A stretch of 64,000 nt of DNA from positions 1-64,000 of the forward strand of contig NZ_FPAI01000004.1 of NCBI RefSeq assembly GCF_900116255.1. Reading direction: 5' to 3'. Origin of the DNA: Halolactibacillus miurensis. GTDB lineage: Bacteria; Bacillota; Bacilli; Bacillales; Amphibacillaceae. Position 1 is the stretch's first letter. Each line of letters begins with the position of its first letter. The notes below the pieces were generated by a model. It worked only from the letters and a program-made list of their open reading frames with translations, did no database searches and was not told where the DNA came from. Made by a program: the position numbers and the translations under genes. Shown here in pieces: positions 1 through 8,271 of this stretch.

Positions 1-46
1 AGACGACACTTATTCATATTTTTGAATAAATGTGTCGTCTTTTTTG
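1..46 (+). terminator. Rho-independent terminator of an unseen upstream gene
   Basis: A long stem (AGACGACAC plus TTATTCA pairing with TGAATAA plus TGTGTCGTCT, one bulged base) is followed directly by a run of T on the plus strand. It most likely ends transcription from a plus-strand gene lying before the window. It sits just past the 3' end of tnpB, so it could also be part of that element's right end. Confidence 0.75.
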
Positions 47-59
47 ATTCTAATTAAAC

Positions 60-1577
60 TTACATTAAGAAAATCGTAAGATTTTCAGTGGCCTCCATTG
101 GTGGGAGTATTTCTTTAAAACCCATTGCCCGACGGGCAATGACATAAGCGGCTGCCATGTGAATGGACAGACCGAGTCGCTTCATATATTTCATCTTACC
201 AATTTGACTGGTATAAGCGGGATTCACAACGTAGACAGCGACCCCCATTTTTTCAGCTCTTGACTTGATCGCTAGGATCATCTTTTGATAAGCAAACTGA
301 CTCATTCGACGATTGGCTTTCCTATTTCCATAGGGACGCGACACTTTGGACCGCGTCGTATCCAATCTTTCGATGGCGAGTGGTTTATGATGTTTAACGG
401 CATAGTCAACGAGGGCAATAACCTCTGCTTCTATGATTTTCGCCTGCTGTCCACTGGTTTTACCCTCTAAGTTAAACGGAAGCGTAAAGGCATCCACACA
501 TTGACCTATGGCGTTGACATTGGCGACAGCGATATGATTCACATTCAAATCAACACCAATCATGCCCGTTGATGTTGAGGTATTCAGATAGGGTGTAGCT
601 GGCACATCGATTAAGCATTTAACGATGTAGTAGTCACCATGATCCTCAAGTGACCATCCAATAGGCTTCCCATACTTTTTCTTATCTTTCAGGTTCATTT
701 GTGTCTGAATGGCATGGTTGACATGGTCTTGGCCATAAGGAAAAACAACGTCAGCGAGACGAATGACGCATTGGTCGATTGCTTTGAAGGTAAGGGTATG
801 CGTCTCTGGGTGATAATGAAAGACAAAGTTACCTGATTTGGCGTCTTTCCGTCCCGAAATGGTCATCTTACCGTAACGCGCCGCTGCCCAATCTTTCTGC
901 CAACGCTCAGGATGAGCGTGATAAGACTTTTGTGTTAACCGGCCGCGCGCGAGTTTCTTACTCCCGAAACACACACCCGTCACTTTGTTTGTCAATTGAA
1001 TCAATTGTTTTTCATATCGATCTTTCTTAAAGTTTAACTGGCCCAAGCGAGACTTTAGGTGTTTGATTTCAACATCAAGGTGTTGATGCTCAAAATCATA
1101 AGCACAGTAAAATAAGCGTGTGGAATGCTTATATGCCACAACAAAAAAGGCCCCTTTTTGTTGTTCACGTGACGTTTTATTGAACATCGGTGTTCTTTTG
1201 ACAAAAGAACCTTTTATCTTTTGAAGTGTCGTCAATCGCGCCTTCGTCGCTTTTATTTTTCTTTTAACGGCGTTGATTTGTTCTTTTTTATTACGCATGT
1301 ACATGTTCTTCAATTCTCTTTGCGCGGATAGAAGGGCGCGTCCTTCTTGAACAGCACTGTTCGCATAATAATCATTTAATCCGTAACGTTGTTTCAACTG
1401 TTGATGGAGGGAGACGGAACTTTTCTCTTTCGAGCCCCTAAGCTCCCGGACCTCCGCTTGATAGCGAAAATGTTTGGCTTGATTAAACACCCGGAGGGTG
1501 TGATCCATGGACGTAACAAAATTAGGGTCAATCTTATGCTTATATAAGCGATTTGAAAAAAAGGCCTTCATGCCCAT
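60..1577 (-). CDS. tnpB: TnpB-like RNA-guided nuclease family protein (IS605 OrfB) with atypical RuvC-III
   Basis: TnpB proteins are RuvC nucleases guided by an RNA made from the right end of their IS. Counted from the ATG at 1577 (505 residues), the C-terminal half has RuvC-I in GMIGVDLNVN (Asp343), RuvC-II in LAIERLD (Glu403) and the usual NPAYTSQ block. The CxxC zinc ribbon that normally follows NPAYTSQ is absent. Where canonical TnpB has D-x-N-A-A, this protein reads GLSIHMAAAYVIARR, with no Asp. The N-terminal 200 residues are basic and partly coiled. The ATG is preferred over the GTG at 1586 because GAGAGGG lies at a suitable distance upstream. The reading frame is intact. Whether it cleaves DNA, acts as a nuclease-dead regulator or uses another residue cannot be told here. 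Confidence 0.85.
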   Translation of the reverse strand: MGMKAFFSNRLYKHKIDPNFVTSMDHTLRVFNQAKHFRYQAEVRELRGSKEKSSVSLHQQLKQRYGLNDYYANSAVQEGRALLSAQRELKNMYMRNKKEQINAVKRKIKATKARLTTLQKIKGSFVKRTPMFNKTSREQQKGAFFVVAYKHSTRLFYCAYDFEHQHLDVEIKHLKSRLGQLNFKKDRYEKQLIQLTNKVTGVCFGSKKLARGRLTQKSYHAHPERWQKDWAAARYGKMTISGRKDAKSGNFVFHYHPETHTLTFKAIDQCVIRLADVVFPYGQDHVNHAIQTQMNLKDKKKYGKPIGWSLEDHGDYYIVKCLIDVPATPYLNTSTSTGMIGVDLNVNHIAVANVNAIGQCVDAFTLPFNLEGKTSGQQAKIIEAEVIALVDYAVKHHKPLAIERLDTTRSKVSRPYGNRKANRRMSQFAYQKMILAIKSRAEKMGVAVYVVNPAYTSQIGKMKYMKRLGLSIHMAAAYVIARRAMGFKEILPPMEATENLTIFLM

Positions 1578-1624
1578 GATACCCACCCTCTCTTTGTTTT
1601 GTGACGGTCATTGTTAATGATTTA

Positions 1625-1654
1625 ATTATACCGCGAAGAATATATGTTTGTCAC
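1625..1654 (-). promoter_or_regulatory. Putative SigA promoter of tnpB
   Basis: Read on the minus strand, GTGACA (1649-1654) and a perfect TATAAT (1625-1630) are separated by 18 bases, about 50 bases before the tnpB start. This is a motif match only. Confidence 0.5.
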
Positions 1655-1683
1655 TTCAAAAATATTCAAAACAAGCGATTCAT

Positions 1684-1717
1684 CACCCACCTAGTGCTGA
1701 CGCACTTGAGGAAGGTG
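1684..1717. repeat. Imperfect hairpin at the presumed left end of the IS element
   Basis: AGTGC-TGAC-GCACT (1693-1706) extends outward through CCT/AGG with a TG bulge, then through CACC/GGTG. Bulged subterminal hairpins like this are what IS200/IS605 transposases bind. It is not followed by a T run, so it is not a terminator. No matching hairpin was found at 1-60. Confidence 0.5.
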
Positions 1718-1789
1718 TCTTCTCGCCCTAAAACGATAAAAAACCATTCAATAGTCATATGAAAAACTCCATCATGACCTATATAAATA

Positions 1790-1798
1790 TGCTATAAT
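1790..1798 (+). promoter_or_regulatory. Extended -10 promoter of divIB
   Basis: TGC-TATAAT is an extended -10 element 48 bases before the divIB start. No good -35 box is found 16-18 bases upstream, which is common for extended -10 promoters. It would give divIB its own promoter downstream of the IS element and the terminator at 1-46. Confidence 0.55.
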
Positions 1799-1845
1799 TT
1801 AGGGTAGAGACACGATGATTACTTTATAGATAGAAGGCGTTAATA

Positions 1846-2676
1846 ATGACCGAAGAAAAAAAGGTAGTATCGATAGAAGATCGGATACCAAAACTGAGAG
1901 AGACGCGCCGAAAGAAAGCGAATCGGCGCTTTATTTTTTATTTAACATGTTTATTAGTTCTTATTGTCTTTGTTGTTTACTTGCAATCTCCGCTAAGTTA
2001 TGTGCGAGAAATAAATGTGACAGGATCACAATTTGTATCAAAAGACGTTATTCTAAAGCAAAGTGATATATCAACAGAACGGAGTCTATGGTCATTTCAA
2101 CTCGAAAATATCGAAGCGAAGATCTTGGAACTACCAGAAATTAAAACCGCTAAAGTGACACGCTCATGGACACACGAAGTGACGGTGGCCGTCACAGAGT
2201 ATAAGAAAATTGCTTATATTGACCAAGGGGAAAGTTTGTCGCCATTGTTGGAGAGTGGTCATACATTAGACCATGTTGAAAAAGTCGATTATAAAGGCGA
2301 TGCCCCTTTACTCATTGGGTTTGACAATGAAGAGATTCGCAAGTTAATGATTGAAGGTATGCAAGCCTTACCGACCTATTTATTGAGTCATATTTCAGAG
2401 ATTCACTATTCTCCAACAGAAGCGAATCCTTATCAAGTCCATTTAAATATGATTGATGGCTTTGAGTTGTTGACGACCATTAGAGGTTTTAGTGAACACA
2501 TAAAGGCGTACCCATCTGTTGTGAGTCAATTAGATCAAGCCAATCCTGGTTTGATTGAAATTGATCACTCTGGGGCCATTTTTAATCAGTTTTCAGAACA
2601 ACCGACGACTGATCCAGATTTAGAGATATATGAAGAAGGCGAAGAAAATCAATTGATTATAGAAGAGGATGAATAG
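1846..2676 (+). CDS. divIB: Cell division protein DivIB (FtsQ)
   Basis: DivIB is a bitopic divisome protein that works with FtsL and DivIC to control septal peptidoglycan synthesis. The 276-residue product has a basic cytoplasmic tail of about 27 residues, one membrane segment (FIFYLTCLLVLIVFVVYL, about 29-46), a POTRA-type domain that starts at SYVREINVTG, a beta domain, and an acidic C-terminal tail. Length and order match B. subtilis DivIB. It opens a tight cluster; the next gene overlaps its stop by 8 bases. Confidence 0.93.
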   Translation: MTEEKKVVSIEDRIPKLRETRRKKANRRFIFYLTCLLVLIVFVVYLQSPLSYVREINVTGSQFVSKDVILKQSDISTERSLWSFQLENIEAKILELPEIKTAKVTRSWTHEVTVAVTEYKKIAYIDQGESLSPLLESGHTLDHVEKVDYKGDAPLLIGFDNEEIRKLMIEGMQALPTYLLSHISEIHYSPTEANPYQVHLNMIDGFELLTTIRGFSEHIKAYPSVVSQLDQANPGLIEIDHSGAIFNQFSEQPTTDPDLEIYEEGEENQLIIEEDE

Positions 2677-3364
2677 GTTTATGCATGTGAAAGGTAAACA
2701 TGTCATATTATCGCTTGTTTTATTTGTTTTTGGCTATTTAGTCGCTGTAAGTTATGAACAAGCACAAATATTGTTAGATGACGATCCGGTCTCGGTTGAA
2801 GAATGGGACCGTGCTTTTTACTATCGGCAACAGCTGATTGATTTCGAAGAGCGAAATAATGCGCTTGAACAACAAATTAACGATTTGCGGGTAGAGTTGC
2901 TTCAGATGGAAACTTCTCTTAGTGAAGAACAACAAAATCTAATGTCAGCTGTTGAATTAAAGCGAGAGTTACAAGCTTATGTCGGTGAGTTAGCGGTAGA
3001 AGGTCCGGGTGTGTTTATCACTTTGAAAGACCAGGATTATGTACCGGATGAAGCGAATGTGAATGACTATATTGTTCACGACCGACATGTCCAATTAGTC
3101 ATTAATGAGCTCTTAAGTGCTGGGGCTGAAGCGATAGAAATTAATGGTCAGCGGATATTCCACCATAGTCATGTGTTTTGTGTTGGCCCTGTGATTACCG
3201 TTGACGGCAAAACACATCCTGCACCATTTACGATTGAAGCGATTGGTGACCAAGACACGCTTCGGCAGTCCCTTGAATTAGAGCAAGGCGTGATTGATCA
3301 GTTAGTGAATGAACGGATTGAAGTGGAATACGGTGAAAAACGAGTAGAAATGACACCACAATAA
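2669..3364 (+). CDS. ylxW: DUF881 membrane protein, YlxW-like
   Basis: Function is unknown in the family. The 231-residue protein has one N-terminal membrane segment (HVILSLVLFVFGYLVAVSY), a coiled coil of about 60 residues rich in Glu and Gln, and then the DUF881 domain (GPGVFITLKD, VNELLSAGAEAIEINGQRI). The next gene is a paralogue, and the pair sits between divIB and sbp exactly as ylxW and ylxX do in B. subtilis, which suggests an envelope or division role. The start at 2669 overlaps divIB and has AGAAGAGG upstream; a second ATG at 2681 is possible. Confidence 0.85.
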   Translation: MNRFMHVKGKHVILSLVLFVFGYLVAVSYEQAQILLDDDPVSVEEWDRAFYYRQQLIDFEERNNALEQQINDLRVELLQMETSLSEEQQNLMSAVELKRELQAYVGELAVEGPGVFITLKDQDYVPDEANVNDYIVHDRHVQLVINELLSAGAEAIEINGQRIFHHSHVFCVGPVITVDGKTHPAPFTIEAIGDQDTLRQSLELEQGVIDQLVNERIEVEYGEKRVEMTPQ

Positions 3365-3380
3365 GAAGGATGACATATTT

Positions 3381-4094
3381 ATGAAAAAACAGACAGTGAT
3401 TCTCGCGGCGGCTGCCTTTTTTATCGGTGTCATGATTAGTTTGCACCTCTCAATTGAAGAGAAGCCTAAAACGCGTGATACGAGAGATTTATGGGAAATC
3501 AGAACAGCACTGTTAGAGGAACAAGAACGTCAACAAGTGTTGCAAGAAGAATTAAATGAATTGAAAAACATTCAAGCGGATTATGAAGACAATGTATACG
3601 TCACACAAACTCAGACATTGCGGAATCAAATTAGTGCCTTACAAGACCAAGCGGGTTTAACAGAAATGACAGGACCCGGCGTTGAGTTAACCCTTGTGGC
3701 GGATTTTGAACAGGCAAGTGAAACCGAAGGTTTCCCTGAGTTAACGAGTGAATTATTGAATCGATTGGTTAATGAGTTAAACGTCTATGGTGCTGAACAC
3801 TTAGCCATAGGTGCTGAGCGCATTGTCAATCATACGGCGATTCGTGACGTAATGGGTCGTGTCTATGTCAATCAACGACCATTAAGGGATTTGCCAATCA
3901 CCATTCTAGTCTTGACCGAAGAACCTGAGCGGCTCATTAACTACATGGAAGTAAGCCAAGCGATCAATGACTTAGCTATTCACAATATTAAACTTACCAT
4001 GGACGAAAAACAAACCATCACCGTCCCTAAATATTCAGATGAATTATCGCTTAATTATGTTAAAGTAACAGATTATGAGGAAGGTGAAGAATAA
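3381..4094 (+). CDS. ylxX: DUF881 membrane protein, YlxX-like
   Basis: This is the second DUF881 protein in tandem (237 residues): a single N-terminal membrane segment (VILAAAAFFIGVMISLHL), a coiled coil of roughly residues 40-90, and a DUF881 domain with GPGVELTLVAD and LVNELNVYGAEHLAIGAERI. Those motifs match the preceding paralogue, so the pair arose by duplication, and both copies look intact. The stop overlaps the start of sbp (TAATG). A biochemical role is not established. Confidence 0.85.
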   Translation: MKKQTVILAAAAFFIGVMISLHLSIEEKPKTRDTRDLWEIRTALLEEQERQQVLQEELNELKNIQADYEDNVYVTQTQTLRNQISALQDQAGLTEMTGPGVELTLVADFEQASETEGFPELTSELLNRLVNELNVYGAEHLAIGAERIVNHTAIRDVMGRVYVNQRPLRDLPITILVLTEEPERLINYMEVSQAINDLAIHNIKLTMDEKQTITVPKYSDELSLNYVKVTDYEEGEE

Positions 4095-4477
4095 TGTGGT
4101 TAATGGTATTATTTTTAGGGCTAGGGATTGGGTTAGGATTGTTGTCAGATTTGACGATTCCAGCCGTCTACTCCAATTATTTATCGCTCGCGATCTTAGC
4201 GGCGTTTGATACCTTGCTAGGTGGTATACGGGCCCACTTTGAACATGTATTTAATCAATATATATTTGTTACGGGTTTTTTCTTTAATATTACCTTGGCT
4301 GTTTTATTAACGTTTATTGGTGAGCAATTAGGGGTAGACCTATATTTAGCAGCTGTGTTTGCGTTTGGCTGGCGTTTATTCCAAAATATCGCCATCATTA
4401 GACGCCGTTTATTTGATAAATGGCAGCAACAAAAAGTATTAAAGAAACAAAACCAATCGTCCTCGACTGCTGAATAG
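4094..4477 (+). CDS. sbp: Small basic protein Sbp (DUF1290)
   Basis: Sbp is a small integral membrane protein of unknown function that is conserved before ftsA in Bacillaceae. The 127-residue product shows about four hydrophobic segments, the family-typical stretch AAFDTLLGGIRAHFE in a loop, and a strongly basic tail (RRRLFDKWQQQKVLKKQ). Size and position match B. subtilis sbp. It ends the divIB-ylxW-ylxX-sbp group; a leader of about 320 bases separates it from ftsA. Confidence 0.85.
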   Translation: MWLMVLFLGLGIGLGLLSDLTIPAVYSNYLSLAILAAFDTLLGGIRAHFEHVFNQYIFVTGFFFNITLAVLLTFIGEQLGVDLYLAAVFAFGWRLFQNIAIIRRRLFDKWQQQKVLKKQNQSSSTAE

Positions 4478-4796
4478 TCGAAATACATCGACAAATCGTG
4501 AAATACGTAGAATGAATCATGTAAAAACAATGGATTTCATGGTAAAATCATTAAAAAGTATGATATTTTTTAATAGACTATTAAATGTCTAGCAATTAAA
4601 TGATATACTTAGCGTAGTGCATACCTTTTTAACAAAAAATTGTTGTTTTCATCACATCTTATTATAAAATATGATGATATGAAGGTAGAACATAAAAGAA
4701 ATGAAAATCATGAATAAAAATCAAACATGTGAACATGGACAAAAAAAGAATTAAAGCGAGTGAAATAAGTGGTGTCACTTATAGGAGGTGCTAGTA
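4478..4796 (+). other. AT-rich leader before ftsA, no gene
   Basis: This stretch of about 320 bases between sbp and ftsA has no credible ORF. It is strongly AT-rich and holds an extended -10 candidate (4601-4609), a short AACAA/TTGTT stem near 4631-4645 and an imperfect CATCA/TGATG inverted repeat near 4654-4679. In B. subtilis the ftsAZ leader carries several promoters, one SigH-dependent; I could not find a convincing SigH match here. Confidence 0.6.
4601..4609 (+). promoter_or_regulatory. Candidate ftsAZ promoter (extended -10)
   Basis: TGA-TATACT is an extended -10 match; the hexamer 17 bases upstream is TTAAAT, a weak -35. It would give a 5' leader of roughly 180 bases before ftsA. Confidence 0.45.
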
Positions 4797-6089
4797 TTGG
4801 CTAACGAAGTGTTAGTAAGTTTGGACATAGGAACGTCCCAAATAAAAGTGGTCATCGGAGAAATAGCTGATGAACGTTTAAACATTATTGGTGTAGGTAC
4901 GGCCAAGTCAAAGGGCATAAAAAAAGGTGGAATTGTCGACATTGATAAAGCGGTTCAATCGATTCGAGCAGCCATTGAATCTGCTGAAAGAATGGTAGAT
5001 ATGCACATTCATTCTGTTATTATTGGCTACAATGGCAATCAAGTAGAATTACTTCCTTGTCAAGGGATTGTGGCAGTACCAAATGATGATAAAGAAATAA
5101 ACGATGAAGATGTGCTTCGTGTAATTGATAATGCTAAAGTCATCTCTTATCCACCCGATCGTGAATTTTTAGATCTTGTGATCAAACAATTTATTGTTGA
5201 TGGTTTAGCAGGAATCAATGACCCACGCGGGATGATCGGTGTTAGGCTTGAAATGGAAGGCACGATTATTACGTCGTCACGAACAATGATACATAATACA
5301 ACGAAGTGTGTGGAAAGAGCACAGCTTGATATTCAAGACCAAGTCTTACAACCACTAGCCGCCGGTGCCATTGCCTTGTCAGACGATGAGAAAGAACTAG
5401 GCGTGGCGTTAATTGATATCGGTGGTGGCACAACAACCGTCTCTATTTTTGATGATGGACAGTTAAAGGGCACACGAATGATTCCTATTGGTGGTGAGAA
5501 TATCACTAAAGATATTTCGTATGGTTTAAAGACAAGTTTTGAAGAAGCAGAACAAATTAAAATCAAACACGGATATGGCTATTTCCCTGATGCCAATGAA
5601 GAAGAACAATTTGAAGTAAAAGCGATTGGTACAGAGGAGATTTCTACATTCAATCAAAAAGATTTATCTGACATGATCGAGGCACGACTAGAAGAGGTTT
5701 TTGTGTTAGTGGCTAAAGAAATTTCTAAATTAGGTTATCGTGACTTACCAGGAGGGTTTGTGTTAACTGGTGGTACGATGTTAATGCCAGGAGCATTAGA
5801 ACTAGCTAGAGATCTCTATCAAGGTAATGTTCGTGTGGCTGTGCCTGATTACATTGGCGTAAGAGAACCACAATACACGCCTGGTGTAGGTATTTTGAAA
5901 TTCGCGTATGATAATGCGAAAATACAAGGGAAACCTCTATCAGATGCTGTCTCGGACCAAGCGCAATATGAGGAACGACCGGTCAAAAAAGACAAGCCAA
6001 AACAATCGAAACCAATGAAACAGAAAAAACCAAAAGATGAGACAAAAGAGTCAGGTGTAGCAAAATTATTCAAAGTATTTTTCGATTAA
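4797..6089 (+). CDS. ftsA: Cell division protein FtsA
   Basis: FtsA is the actin-like protein that ties FtsZ filaments to the membrane. The 430-residue product has the actin-fold phosphate motifs LDIGTS (N-terminus) and IDIGGGTTT (middle), the adenosine motif TGGTMLMPGA, a linker of about 60 residues rich in Lys and Pro, and a short amphipathic membrane-targeting end (VAKLFKVFFD). The TTG at 4797 is chosen because AGGAGG at 4783-4788 is 8 bases before it; an in-frame GTG at 4788 overlaps that Shine-Dalgarno sequence and cannot use it. ftsZ follows after 36 bases. Confidence 0.95.
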   Translation: MANEVLVSLDIGTSQIKVVIGEIADERLNIIGVGTAKSKGIKKGGIVDIDKAVQSIRAAIESAERMVDMHIHSVIIGYNGNQVELLPCQGIVAVPNDDKEINDEDVLRVIDNAKVISYPPDREFLDLVIKQFIVDGLAGINDPRGMIGVRLEMEGTIITSSRTMIHNTTKCVERAQLDIQDQVLQPLAAGAIALSDDEKELGVALIDIGGGTTTVSIFDDGQLKGTRMIPIGGENITKDISYGLKTSFEEAEQIKIKHGYGYFPDANEEEQFEVKAIGTEEISTFNQKDLSDMIEARLEEVFVLVAKEISKLGYRDLPGGFVLTGGTMLMPGALELARDLYQGNVRVAVPDYIGVREPQYTPGVGILKFAYDNAKIQGKPLSDAVSDQAQYEERPVKKDKPKQSKPMKQKKPKDETKESGVAKLFKVFFD

Positions 6090-6125
6090 TAAAATAGAGA
6101 ACTGTTGCGATTAGGAGGAAAGAAT

Positions 6126-7238
6126 ATGTTAGAGTTTGATACAGAATTAGATCAATTAGCAAAGATTAAAGTTATCGGGGTTGGTGGCGGTGGTAACAAC
6201 GCTGTCAATCGTATGATTGAACACGGTGTTCAAGGAGTGGAATTTATTGCGGTGAATACCGATGCGCAAGCACTAAACTTATCAAAAGCAGAAGTGAAGA
6301 TTCAATTAGGTACGAAACTGACACGTGGCCTCGGTGCAGGTGCGAACCCTGAAGTTGGTCGCAAAGCTGCTGAAGAAAGTAAGGAACAGTTAGAAGAAGC
6401 CTTACAAGGGGCGGATATGATCTTTGTGACAGCTGGTATGGGTGGCGGTACCGGAACGGGTGCGGCACCCGTCATTGCTCAAGTCGCAAAAGAAATTGGT
6501 GCCTTAACGGTGGGTGTTGTGACGCGTCCGTTTATGTTTGAAGGTCGCAAACGTTCAACACAAGCGATTCAAGGTATTGATGGATTAAAACAAAATGTCG
6601 ATACGTTAATCGTGATTCCAAATGACCGTTTATTGGAAATTATCGACAAAAACACACCGATGCTAGAAGCTTTTAGAGAAGCTGATAATGTGTTACGCCA
6701 AGGTGTGCAAGGGATCAGTGATTTGATTGCCACACCAGGTATTATTAACGTCGATTTTGCGGACGTGAAAACAATTATGCAAGATAAAGGGTCAGCTTTA
6801 ATGGGCATCGGGATTGCGACAGGTGAAAATCGTGCCGCTGAAGCAGCGAAAAAAGCCATTTCGTCACCGTTACTTGAAACAACCATTGACGGTGCTCATG
6901 GTATTTTGATGAATATCACGGGTGGTGCTGGCTTTACCTTGTACGAAGTACAAGAAGCAGCAGCGATTGTTACTGATGAAGCAGACCAAGAAGTGAATGT
7001 CATTTTTGGTGCGGTGATGAATGAAGAATTAAAAGATGAGATTGTTGTAACGGTTATCGCGACGGGTTTTGATGAGACAAAGAAAAAGTCAGATCATACG
7101 CGTCCGACTCAAACAACAAGACCAACTCAAGAAACAAAACAAAAACAAGAACAATCAACACCAGATGAACCGGCGTTTAACGAAGACGACACTTTGGATA
7201 TTCCAACGTTTTTACGGAATCGCAACCGTCGTCGATAA
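6126..7238 (+). CDS. ftsZ: Cell division GTPase FtsZ
   Basis: FtsZ is the tubulin homologue that forms the Z ring. The 370-residue product starts [12 protein letters not shown] like B. subtilis FtsZ. It has the nucleotide motifs [13 protein letters not shown] and [10 protein letters not shown], the T7 synergy loop (GVQGISDLI, then NVDFADV), a Gln-rich linker, and the conserved C-terminal peptide [13 protein letters not shown] that binds FtsA and SepF, followed by a basic end. The start at 6126 follows GGAGGAAAG; an upstream in-frame ATG-like extension lacks the family N-terminus. A strong terminator follows, so ftsA-ftsZ form one unit. Confidence 0.98.
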   Translation: MLEFDTELDQLAKIKVIGVGGGGNNAVNRMIEHGVQGVEFIAVNTDAQALNLSKAEVKIQLGTKLTRGLGAGANPEVGRKAAEESKEQLEEALQGADMIFVTAGMGGGTGTGAAPVIAQVAKEIGALTVGVVTRPFMFEGRKRSTQAIQGIDGLKQNVDTLIVIPNDRLLEIIDKNTPMLEAFREADNVLRQGVQGISDLIATPGIINVDFADVKTIMQDKGSALMGIGIATGENRAAEAAKKAISSPLLETTIDGAHGILMNITGGAGFTLYEVQEAAAIVTDEADQEVNVIFGAVMNEELKDEIVVTVIATGFDETKKKSDHTRPTQTTRPTQETKQKQEQSTPDEPAFNEDDTLDIPTFLRNRNRRR

Positions 7239-7269
7239 GCTGATAAAATGACATGTTGAATAAATAGTG

Positions 7270-7315
7270 AACCACGTAGGATGAGAGAATAACTTTCATC
7301 CTACGTGGTTTTTTC
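7270..7315 (+). terminator. Terminator after ftsZ
   Basis: A 15-base perfect stem (AACCACGTAGGATGA with TCATCCTACGTGGTT) with an 11-base loop runs into a T run. Confidence 0.93.
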
Positions 7316-7398
7316 ATTTCTAAAGTAGGTCACTGCATAAGAGGGGGGACTGATTTTTATACAAAACCTCCATCATAAACGGTTTATTTGCACAATCA

Positions 7399-7432
7399 TT
7401 TGACAAGCTTTGCGACATGGCTCTGATATGAT
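7399..7432 (+). promoter_or_regulatory. spoIIG-type SigA promoter with long spacer and Spo0A-like boxes
   Basis: A perfect TTGACA (7400-7405) and a good -10 TATGAT (7427-7432) are separated by 21 bases instead of 17. The B. subtilis spoIIG promoter is known for a 22-base spacer that needs Spo0A~P. Two reverse-oriented matches to the 0A box (TTCGACA on this strand) occur: TTTGACA at 7399-7405, overlapping the -35, and TGCGACA at 7411-7417; each has one mismatch. Binding is inferred, not shown. Confidence 0.7.
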
Positions 7433-7462
7433 GGTACCTATAAGGGAAGGAGGCCGGTTTAC

Positions 7463-8251
7463 GTGTACGTTGATCTCGTATTTTTGCTGACTTATGGCGC
7501 GCATATACTACTCATTACTTTAACGTGTCACATTATGGGTATGAAGACATCACGTGTCTGGTGTCACGTAATTTCTTTTCTACTCAGTCTTATCGATATT
7601 ATGCCAGTACTTATGTCTTTCTCCCACTACCGTTTTATACAACTGTTACTCTCCCTTATTTGTTTAAGCTGGTTATTTTTCTCACCTAGTAAAGCTAAAA
7701 TAAGTCAACGATTTGTGACAATGACAATGGTATCTTGTTTTTTTGCAGGCGCGTTATTACTCATTAAGTCACACATAACGGCATCACTTCCATTGATGCT
7801 GATGTTGTTCATCGTCAGCTATCATTTATACTTACGTTTTTATCAACATGGTGTCTGTCGCCATATTCAAACAGAACATCTGTATGATATCACGGTAACG
7901 ATGAATCAACAAACCGTTCAATTAAAGGCGTTTTTTGATACTGGTCATCAATTAATTGACCCCATTACACATGCTTCCGTACTATTTATTGATCCCATCA
8001 CGTTTAATCAATTCAACCTTCATCTTGAACAAACGGATGAGGATAAAAAAAGACAGTTATTTTATCAAGATATCAATGCGAATGTACAGGCTATGACGTG
8101 CATCAAGCCTGATTGTGTTACCGTTATTGATCACGGAGAGGTAAAAGAAGTGAGTCATGTGTTACTCGGGTTAAGGCAACAGAACTTTAGAGAGGAGGAA
8201 GGATTTCAAGCGTTATTCGGTCCACAGCTATTGACGTTATTAAAATCATAA
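7463..8251 (+). CDS. spoIIGA: Pro-SigE processing peptidase SpoIIGA
   Basis: SpoIIGA is the membrane aspartic protease in the mother cell that removes the pro-sequence of SigE when signalled by SpoIIR. The product has about five membrane segments in the first 128 residues, then a cytoplasmic domain with the active-site motif [12 protein letters not shown] (Asp159, Thr160, Gly161) and the family motifs CIKPD and LLGL. At 262 residues it is shorter than B. subtilis SpoIIGA (309), mainly by shorter loops and a shorter C-terminal domain, but no frame break is seen. GTG is the start; AAGGAGG lies 9 bases upstream. sigE follows closely. Confidence 0.88.
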   Translation: MYVDLVFLLTYGAHILLITLTCHIMGMKTSRVWCHVISFLLSLIDIMPVLMSFSHYRFIQLLLSLICLSWLFFSPSKAKISQRFVTMTMVSCFFAGALLLIKSHITASLPLMLMLFIVSYHLYLRFYQHGVCRHIQTEHLYDITVTMNQQTVQLKAFFDTGHQLIDPITHASVLFIDPITFNQFNLHLEQTDEDKKRQLFYQDINANVQAMTCIKPDCVTVIDHGEVKEVSHVLLGLRQQNFREEEGFQALFGPQLLTLLKS

Positions 8252-8271
8252 AGGAAAGGGTGCGGAGGAGT

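Larger units (their letters stand above)
60..1717 (-). mobile_element. Solo-tnpB IS200/IS605-type (IS1341-like) element
   Basis: The element holds one tnpB-like gene on the minus strand and no Y1 transposase (tnpA), so it would depend on a transposase supplied elsewhere. An imperfect hairpin about 110 bases upstream of tnpB resembles the subterminal hairpins of this IS class. The right end should lie just past the tnpB stop and possibly before base 1. No target duplication is expected for this family. Exact borders are not determined. It lies directly upstream of divIB, where B. subtilis has murB. Confidence 0.6.

Noticed and set aside
1-46. The first hairpin as the right end of the IS element
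   Set aside because: Its stem is unlike the left-end hairpin and the T run fits a plus-strand terminator. It remains possible because the element's right border is not visible.
4788-4796. GTG start for ftsA 9 bases upstream
   Set aside because: It overlaps the AGGAGG itself; the TTG at 4797 has proper spacing and gives the family N-terminus.
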